This document shows, one piece after another, positions 58,235 through 64,000 of a stretch of 64,000 nucleotides of DNA. Under the pieces are notes generated by a model, which saw nothing but the letters and a program-made list of their open reading frames with translations, was not told the DNA's origin and made no database searches. The position numbers and the translations under genes were made by a program. The stretch comes from Candidatus Poribacteria bacterium (lineage in GTDB: Bacteria; Poribacteria; WGA-4E; JAJDTR01). Location of the stretch: the NCBI GenBank assembly GCA_028820655.1, contig JAPPIK010000014.1:335079-399078 (forward strand), in the 5' to 3' direction. How positions within the stretch are numbered: position 1 is the stretch's first letter; each line of letters begins with the position of its first letter.

Positions 58235-60358
58235 TTAATTCCGTTCGATGGCACAGCCGCTCCATCCCCAACGTTCGTAGCGGCCTCTTCCACCCGAAAA
58301 TATTACCTGAGTCAAACGCTCATCGGTGATTGTGACGTTGTAGCTCCTTTCGACCGTTTCATACTTTGCAGGTATTCTCAACTTTTTGATTTTCTTCTCC
58401 CCGTTGGCGATGAGATTCATCTCTAGCGGTTCAGAGCCGTCAGAGGAGAAATAGCACGTGACTTCATATTCGCCGTTGGGAAGAGCAACCCTGAAAACGC
58501 CATCCTCTTCACCCCACACACCGTCGCGATAGGGTTCCGGAAGGTTGGATTCGCTGGTGAACTCTTCACGTTCCGAGTGCGTCAACCAACCATACCTCCC
58601 ATCAATGTATACAGTATCCTCATAAATGGCGATGTGGTCTGGCGCCGTCTGTCCATCGTGGTTTTGCATGTCAAATTTTATCGTGTTTCTGCCGCCCCAG
58701 AGATTCTCGTCGGGGCTTGCCCTCTTGCGGCGATAGAGTCTGTTGTGGTTGTTGGAATGGATCGGTTCAAAGTCATCTTCCAACTCCTCTATTTCATCAT
58801 ATTCTGTCCGCCACAATATCAAGTGGTCGGGGGCGTAGTCGGTTATCCAGCGCTCCCCCGGCGCACTCTCCGCCGAATAGTCTCTTTCTTTGAAGCGTAC
58901 GGGGAAATGATCGGTGTGTGCCTCATAGTTGTCGAGATATGCGATTCCGTTTTCCACAGCCAACAAGCACTCCAAGTGACCGAACGGCGCCACGTATTTG
59001 GGTTTCCAACCCAGTGAGTCTGATATGCCATTCCACTCCTCCGGTCGGCTTGTGAGAATCGTATGATTATCAAGCATACCGAGCGACGACACAGCGTCAT
59101 CTATATCCTTATTCAAAAGATAATACGTCTGGACGTTGTAACCGAGATGCCATAATGATAGCGTGATGATGATCCCTGCCATTGCATATTTAATGTATTT
59201 ATGGAGACCGATGCTGAAAAATGGAAGGACCACCAGAAAGATGTAGAGGTGGATCCTGTCGTTAATCCAACCGCCGCCGTAGCCGACCCAAGGAAATTTG
59301 AAATACATTACCGTCAAGATAATTGCCAGTAGCAGAAATAGATCGCTTCTGCGCACAATTCTGGTCCATAGACGTTTGTTTGTATCTTCCGATTCCGATG
59401 ATCTGCGGAATTTGTAGACATTGCAGACTTTGTTTATGAGGGTTAGCAGAAAAGCTATGACAAAGACAACGAGTAGAACACGTCCGATGAGAATATGTTC
59501 ATCTCGGAAGGAGACCAGCGACTTCATAGAAAAGAAATATTCCTTCAACCATTCAAAACCCTTGTGTCCGCCGGCTCTACGAGGCCTGTCCAAAAAGTAG
59601 GAAATCATAATGAAATAGGCAGGCAGCATGGAAACCAGAAAGAGAAAGGTCGGTTTCAGTTTCCAAGCGAAACTTTTCAGGCTGCTTGCCAGTGACTTCT
59701 CATCATCTCCTGAGATTTTCCTATAGCCCCACGTGATACGCAGCGCCTCATACAGCGGCAGTGAGACTGAGAAAAAAGTAAGAGCCATCATAAGCGTCGC
59801 ATAGGATTGGTAGTGGGTGAGGTAAGTGGCGATTAGCAGTGCATACAACATCCCAATATTCGCGATGGTGAGTTCATTCCTGCGTTTCCACCAGTATCCC
59901 AAGGTGAAAAAGAATAGAGACATACTCAAGACAAAGTTGTAAAAGCCCATGTGGAGCAGGTAGTTGTAAGCGAAGATAAATCCAACAAGCCCGAAAATCG
60001 CGTTTCTCTTCTGGACGCTGTTGAGGAAATAGAACAGGGATAGCGGCAGCAGCCCAATACAGAGGCTGATCAGAATCTTCTCGCAGATAATGGGCGGGAA
60101 GACATACATCAGCAGCGCCAGAAACGCGTGCGACATCCAGTTTGGGAATAGCGTCAGCCTCAGTTCGTAGACTTCCCGCAGTCTGTAGTTTTCGTGTTTG
60201 TGATACTCCTTCAGTACATAGGAGTTGTATATGTGGCTTGCTCCATCTTGGGTGGGAAAATACGTGAATATCCAGACCGGCAGAAGATGTATAACCAGCA
60301 ACGCAATGATGACATTGCGCCCTACTGAAGCGATACCGGCGGATTCATGTTTCGTCAT
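58235..60358 (-). CDS. Multi-pass membrane protein, 707 aa, with C-terminal soluble domain
   Basis: The family is not recognised with certainty. Residues ~10-430 contain about ten to twelve hydrophobic segments (IALLVIHLLPVWIFTYF near the N-terminus, repeated Phe/Leu/Tyr-rich helices after it). An early F-P-T-Q-D-G-A-S-H-I-Y-N motif resembles the acidic loop of GT-C glycosyltransferases. The last ~280 residues are soluble and end in a beta-sandwich-like domain (G-V-F-R-V-A-L-P-N-G-E-Y-E-V-T-C-Y-F). A GT-C-type membrane glycosyltransferase is the best guess. ATG 60358 is used; GTG 60379 is possible. Confidence 0.65.
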   Translation of the reverse strand: MTKHESAGIASVGRNVIIALLVIHLLPVWIFTYFPTQDGASHIYNSYVLKEYHKHENYRLREVYELRLTLFPNWMSHAFLALLMYVFPPIICEKILISLCIGLLPLSLFYFLNSVQKRNAIFGLVGFIFAYNYLLHMGFYNFVLSMSLFFFTLGYWWKRRNELTIANIGMLYALLIATYLTHYQSYATLMMALTFFSVSLPLYEALRITWGYRKISGDDEKSLASSLKSFAWKLKPTFLFLVSMLPAYFIMISYFLDRPRRAGGHKGFEWLKEYFFSMKSLVSFRDEHILIGRVLLVVFVIAFLLTLINKVCNVYKFRRSSESEDTNKRLWTRIVRRSDLFLLLAIILTVMYFKFPWVGYGGGWINDRIHLYIFLVVLPFFSIGLHKYIKYAMAGIIITLSLWHLGYNVQTYYLLNKDIDDAVSSLGMLDNHTILTSRPEEWNGISDSLGWKPKYVAPFGHLECLLAVENGIAYLDNYEAHTDHFPVRFKERDYSAESAPGERWITDYAPDHLILWRTEYDEIEELEDDFEPIHSNNHNRLYRRKRASPDENLWGGRNTIKFDMQNHDGQTAPDHIAIYEDTVYIDGRYGWLTHSEREEFTSESNLPEPYRDGVWGEEDGVFRVALPNGEYEVTCYFSSDGSEPLEMNLIANGEKKIKKLRIPAKYETVERSYNVTITDERLTQVIFSGGRGRYERWGWSGCAIERN

Positions 60359-60414
60359 CTTGATATACCTGTTGAACACAGCAAAAAGTATGCGGGGGTT
60401 TTTGCGACAGACTC

Positions 60415-60516
60415 GTAGGTTGGGTTGTACGGAAATTCGTTATTAATCGCTAATCTTGTAACAGTTTTCGAGTGTCTACTTCGCTTGAACGCGCCAAAAT
60501 TCGAGTGAAACCCAAC
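60415..60516. repeat. Split AGTTGGGTT-type palindromic repeat
   Basis: GTAGGTTGGGTTGTACGG (60415-60432) and GAGTGAAACCCAAC (60503-60516) are the two arms of the element seen intact at 3486-3518, here separated by about 70 bases. Confidence 0.5.
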
Positions 60517-60601
60517 ACGTTCTACCACCATGAGACCTCTTCTGCAATTAGGTGCGTTTCCCTTGGGACCGCTGTTCCTTGACGTTCTCGCTTGGCGGCG
60601 A

Positions 60602-62176
60602 TTATCCTCCGTAGATGCTCTTCATCTCCCAGAGGTCGAGCGACAGAAGCTCCGCATCTCTGCCCTGCGCGCTCAAAGAGACGCCGGTGCTGTCCGGCCG
60701 GCCGGGGTAGACCCGCATAGCAACGCATTGGCGGCCATTGACGAACACTTCGATCACGCTGCGGTCAATGAATATGTGCAGCTTGAGTGTTTCTTCCGGA
60801 CCAACGACAACCGGGGCAGTCTCCGGCGCGCGGCCCAGAGCATCGGGGAGAATCGACGAGCGTGACGAATCGATACTGATGAGGCTGTCGCGAGAATTCG
60901 GTTGCCGTACCGGGTGCCCGAAGCCACGGTCGCGGTAGAAGACAATACGAGTGTGTTCCTGACGGTCCGGTGAACGCAGCACGTTGAGTTCCACCATCGG
61001 CGCTCCACCGGTGTCAATCTCCAACTCAAGCTCGATGGCATTGCCTTCGATGCCGTCAAGCACCGTTTCACTATTTGCAGGGATCGGCTGGCGCCCAACG
61101 CTCCTATGGGCGCCGCGGAGCGAGGCGATGTCACCGGCGGGATCAATCCCCAGTTCGTTATCGCCTATCAGCGTCAGCTTCCGCGGTAGGCTCATGAGTT
61201 GACCCCATCCCTTCTTCAGGAGGCCGGGATTCATGTTCCAGATACAGATGACGCCGCCGTTGCCGTCGGGCGTGGCGGACGGTGCATGCAATCCTGACGG
61301 GTTTGCGGCGCCAAAGTTAAACTTGCCGTGGGCGGTCGGATGAAATTTTGCGCCCTCTGCGTCGTAGTCGCCGAGCAGGTACTGCGGACCGCTCATGTGG
61401 CTGAAGATGAGCAAGATGTGCCGCTCGGCGGCACCGCTGCCGATAGGCCAGAAGTAGGGACAGGCACCGTCGTCGCCGTCGATTAAGCAGCTTTGGTCAT
61501 CTACGAACGGATGCAGATATTCCCAGTGCTCGAGGTCATTGGAGCGAAATACCGAGTCCATCGGATTCCAAGCGTCGCGCCCGTTGGACAGAGCGTAGTA
61601 GATGTCACCTACACGCCAAATGCAGGGATCGTGTACACGGTATGTCAAAGCCGATCCATCCGGCGCCATCAGCGGCACCACGGGACCGCCCGTCAGTTTT
61701 TCCCAGTTAAGCAGCAGTGGATCGCTCGATGTCGCGACCATCAAGCCCTGCTCGACGCCGAAGTACATGGCGATGACCCGATCCTCTTCAACCAGCGAGC
61801 TACCGGAGAAGCAATGGCGCTCCGGGCTCGGGTGAATGGCGTACGGAAGATCGCGCCAGTGAATCAGATCCGCACTTACCGCGTGTCCCCAGTGCACGCG
61901 ACCGCCGCCGTCCGGCGGATTGCCCTGATAAAAGAGGTGCCATTTTCCTCCCCAGAAGCAGAGGCCGTTTGCGTCGTTGTGATTCGATTCGGGACTCACG
62001 AAGTGGTAAGTTGGCCGGTGCGGATCACTGCTCAGAGTGGTGCGCGATTCACGCATACGTGTCAGGAGGGGGTTTGCCGCCAGTTCCTTCTCCTGTGTTT
62101 CGAGCGTGTTGCCGAAGTTGTATTTTGGTGTGTCCGTAGGTGGAAAGTATTTCGGTGGCAGGTTTTTTATCGTCAT
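60602..62176 (-). CDS. Glycoside hydrolase family 32 protein (fructosidase/invertase-like)
   Basis: The 524-residue protein has a five-bladed propeller and C-terminal beta-sandwich. The nucleophile motif N-D-A-N-G (WMNDPNG in classical GH32) is in ESNHNDANGLCFWGG, with H-W-G-H-A-V-S, F-S-G-S-S, and H-D-P in the R-D-P position. The usual E-C acid/base motif reads D-D-G-A-C-P-Y-F, so the catalytic Glu is not obvious. The beta-sandwich includes F-I-D-R-S-V-I-E-V-F-V-N-G, diagnostic of GH32. No signal peptide is seen. Classical members release fructose from sucrose or fructans. Confidence 0.85.
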   Translation of the reverse strand: MTIKNLPPKYFPPTDTPKYNFGNTLETQEKELAANPLLTRMRESRTTLSSDPHRPTYHFVSPESNHNDANGLCFWGGKWHLFYQGNPPDGGGRVHWGHAVSADLIHWRDLPYAIHPSPERHCFSGSSLVEEDRVIAMYFGVEQGLMVATSSDPLLLNWEKLTGGPVVPLMAPDGSALTYRVHDPCIWRVGDIYYALSNGRDAWNPMDSVFRSNDLEHWEYLHPFVDDQSCLIDGDDGACPYFWPIGSGAAERHILLIFSHMSGPQYLLGDYDAEGAKFHPTAHGKFNFGAANPSGLHAPSATPDGNGGVICIWNMNPGLLKKGWGQLMSLPRKLTLIGDNELGIDPAGDIASLRGAHRSVGRQPIPANSETVLDGIEGNAIELELEIDTGGAPMVELNVLRSPDRQEHTRIVFYRDRGFGHPVRQPNSRDSLISIDSSRSSILPDALGRAPETAPVVVGPEETLKLHIFIDRSVIEVFVNGRQCVAMRVYPGRPDSTGVSLSAQGRDAELLSLDLWEMKSIYGG

Positions 62177-62702
62177 ACTGTTTTCACCATTCCTTGATTC
62201 ATCATATAGGAGTCTGCGCCGGCGCGCAAACCGTTGCCCACGAAGTCGAACGCCTGCACGGCTACGTCGATTGAATTCGAAGGAATCAGAAGCGATGGAT
62301 AGAGCGCCACGGTTCTAAAATCCTACACCTGATAGTAAAGCATGCCCTAGCTATAAACCGGAACATTATCGCGAAGATATCAGTGCCTATCATGGAAATA
62401 TACGAAAGCAATTTTACCCGTTTTTCACTGCCCGCTCAATGACTATCTCACTGTTCAAAGGATTCTGGGTAATTCATACGCACGCTGTTTTGAGTTTAGC
62501 ATCCGAAGTCATTTATATATTCACATATAGGGTTGATGCGGTTACAAGAGATAGCTACAATAGGCAGGGCATCGTGGCCTGCTGCGCAGAGGAGTCGCCG
62601 CTCCTACAGTGCCTCTATCGTTACATTTTTGGATTGTCACATCGGCTTGCCAAAATTCGGTTATACTTAGATTTGAACGTATCCGACGGATTCTCGCTCT
62701 CT
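62177..62702. other. Intergenic region, no gene seen
   Basis: About 525 bp between the GH32 gene and the partial hydrolase gene. It contains a GGAGTCGCCGCTCCTACAG-type repeat fragment (62590-62612). No coding frame was recognised. Confidence 0.4.
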
Positions 62703-64000
62703 TTATTCATGGAAGCTGAACGAGAAGATCTTGGATTCTCGGAGTTCGAATTTCAATTTGATCTCCCGCCCTATGTGGCTCTTCAATGAAAACCCGCCTT
62801 TCCACTCTATTTTCGCATCTGAAACGGTGGTAGTGATTAACTCCCCCTCAGCCACTTGTTTGTTGTGGCTGTCCAAGAGCGTGACCCTAACGAAACCGGA
62901 CGGCGCCACATCGGCACTGATGCATAGCGAATTGCCCACAACCGATACGGAATTGGTCGTAAGGTCACCGGTTTTGTTGCTTCCGCCGGCAATCTGTTCG
63001 TAACCGGCAAATCCGTCGGGCCGCAGCCGAGCCAGCGCAAAGAAACCGTTGCGCCATCCCATGAATCTACCATCGTTCGCACCGTAGTAGAGGAGAATCT
63101 CGTCCTTCATCACAATCGGCGTGGCGGCAAAGATGCAGCCCCAGTCATAGTCGCCCATCACCGGGCCGTTGGGAATCAACGGCTTGCCGGGTTGGATTCG
63201 ATGCCATTGTTTGCTGTCCGGGCTCCACGCCAATTCGCACCATTGCCGGCTAGTTTCTATGTCAAAGAGTCCTACCATTCCGAGGTACACGCCGGCGTGA
63301 GGGAGTACGATCAAATCATGGATCTGCATACGCGGGTCAAGCCCCTCCATAACAGGTTCCGTTTTTGACCATTTCAGAAAATCCTCCGACTCGCTCCATA
63401 CCGCCTGCCGATGCCCCTGGTATCCGTAGCGGCCCGCGGTTTTCTCCCCGCCCCAACCACGTGTGATAAGCCCGTACTTCCCAAGATTTTCATCCCGCCA
63501 CACGCTCGGATGCGTGTCACCAATATCCATGGGTCCGACATCGTGCTTGCTGCTCCAATGAATCCCGTCCGAAGAGAACCAAGCCGCGCTGTTTCGTCTT
63601 TCCGGTTTGATTGCCTTGTAACGCCGTTGCGGATCGGTTTCATGCGGATCTTTCATTACCGCCAAGCGATAGTGTTCTATGACAATATTGTTCCTTTTGC
63701 TTCCGTTGAAGTCGATTAAACCCAATTCGGGTTTATGCCAATTTATACCGTCTTGAGAGGTCGCATAGCACACACCGAATCTACGCTTTCCCTCTGTCCA
63801 CTCGACCCATGCCCGTTTTTCGGAAGGTAAGCCCTCACCCGGGAGATCTCCTTTTGAATCGGACCGGGTGAAAATGCTGTACCAGCATTTGTAAATCTCC
63901 TCCTCCCGGTCATAGATGACGCTGCAGTAAGGATTGTCGAAGCGGGGTTCCCACGGCTTGTCTTCCTTGAAGAGCGGATTGTTCCCGTCTTTGTGCGCGG
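62703..64000 (-). CDS. Glycoside hydrolase-like five-bladed beta-propeller protein (partial, runs off the window)
   Basis: The frame stays open from the stop at 62703 to the window edge (about 432 residues), so the true start lies beyond 64000. The GTG at 63773 is only an internal codon. Repeated S-x-D-G-x-x-W units (T-S-Q-D-G-I-N-W-H, S-S-D-G-I-H-W, S-P-D-S-K-Q-W) and F-D-N-P-Y-C-S-V-I-Y-D mark a GH32/GH43/GH130-like propeller. A C-terminal beta-sandwich (about the last 100 residues) follows. It probably acts on carbohydrate with the upstream GH32 gene. Confidence 0.8.
   Translation of the reverse strand, partial: AHKDGNNPLFKEDKPWEPRFDNPYCSVIYDREEEIYKCWYSIFTRSDSKGDLPGEGLPSEKRAWVEWTEGKRRFGVCYATSQDGINWHKPELGLIDFNGSKRNNIVIEHYRLAVMKDPHETDPQRRYKAIKPERRNSAAWFSSDGIHWSSKHDVGPMDIGDTHPSVWRDENLGKYGLITRGWGGEKTAGRYGYQGHRQAVWSESEDFLKWSKTEPVMEGLDPRMQIHDLIVLPHAGVYLGMVGLFDIETSRQWCELAWSPDSKQWHRIQPGKPLIPNGPVMGDYDWGCIFAATPIVMKDEILLYYGANDGRFMGWRNGFFALARLRPDGFAGYEQIAGGSNKTGDLTTNSVSVVGNSLCISADVAPSGFVRVTLLDSHNKQVAEGELITTTVSDAKIEWKGGFSLKSHIGREIKLKFELRESKIFSFSFHE

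Noticed and set aside
1-64000. Reassignment of TGA to a sense codon (genetic code 4 or 25)
   Set aside because: TGA is the natural stop of moeA, nusB, modA, ribD, hisH and others with well-defined ends; only two in-frame TGAs look like sense codons.
63773-64000. Start of the last hydrolase gene at GTG 63773
   Set aside because: The frame is open upstream to the window edge and reads family-like sequence (F-D-N-P-Y-C-S-V-I-Y-D), so the gene is cut by the window.
1-64000. CRISPR arrays, tRNA or rRNA genes, prophage or transposase genes
   Set aside because: No regularly spaced repeats, no cloverleaf with CCA-type end, and no integrase, transposase or phage structural protein was recognised by eye; a covariance search would be decisive for tRNAs.

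Overview
The window looks like a chromosomal segment of an uncultivated, Gram-negative-type bacterium. It encodes signal peptides, lipoprotein signals, a porin-like protein ending in Phe and large beta-barrel proteins. The mix of phytanoyl-CoA dioxygenase (PhyH) paralogues, CehA/McbA-type hydrolase, Gfo/Idh/MocA oxidoreductase, NHL and PQQ propellers, LamG-like secreted proteins, GH32 enzyme and EutN/CcmL shell proteins resembles Candidatus Poribacteria or a related marine/symbiont lineage. That assignment is inference from gene content, not a database match. The standard code is used: TGA ends many genes (moeA, nusB, ribD, phyH and others). No tRNA, rRNA, CRISPR array, transposase or prophage gene was recognised.

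Layout. 0-10 kb: a toxin/antitoxin pair, rmlB, mobA-moeA (molybdenum cofactor), an MNT/HEPN pair, then on the minus strand an Ldh2-type dehydrogenase, a B12-binding/radical SAM selenoprotein, an IscU-like and an IscA-like protein. 10-23 kb: a phosphonate-type dehydrogenase with phosphonoacetate hydrolase, an exported TehB-like methyltransferase, two PhyH proteins, a 1174-residue surface protein, an acyl-CoA synthetase and 3-hydroxybutyrate dehydrogenase. 23-34 kb: nusB and an NHL protein, an amidohydrolase and SpoU-type RNA methylase, a porin, then a transporter cluster (selenate-type binding protein, ATPase, ModA, ModB, SUMF1-like lipoprotein, double-length PhnE-like permease). 34-43 kb: hemW, a peroxiredoxin-like selenoprotein, an FMN-riboswitch-led ribD-ribE-ribBA-ribH operon, a PQQ propeller and an orphan DNA methylase. 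43-49 kb: hisH overlapping an NtrB/NtrC two-component system, two EutN/CcmL proteins, a rhomboid and a lipoprotein. 49-64 kb: CehA-like, two PhyH, two LamG-like, Gfo/Idh/MocA, a membrane protein, GH32 and a truncated beta-propeller hydrolase.

The most important result is two genes that conventional calling would truncate because each carries an in-frame TGA read most simply as selenocysteine. The radical SAM protein runs through TGA 7455-7457 to give the tail motif Cys-Sec-Ala-Glu-Pro. The thioredoxin-fold peroxiredoxin-like protein has TGA 36115-36117 exactly where family members have the catalytic Cys. Both TGAs are followed at the correct distance by a hairpin with an AGUU apical loop, as bacterial SECIS elements require. 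Between them lies a binding protein of the family annotated as putative selenate ABC transporter, with a PhnC-like ATPase and PhnE-like permease, so the window reads as a selenium uptake and use region. Molybdenum genes (mobA, moeA, modA, modB) are mixed in, which fits a link between selenium and molybdenum metabolism. SelA, SelB, SelD and tRNA-Sec are not in the window and must be elsewhere if this is right.
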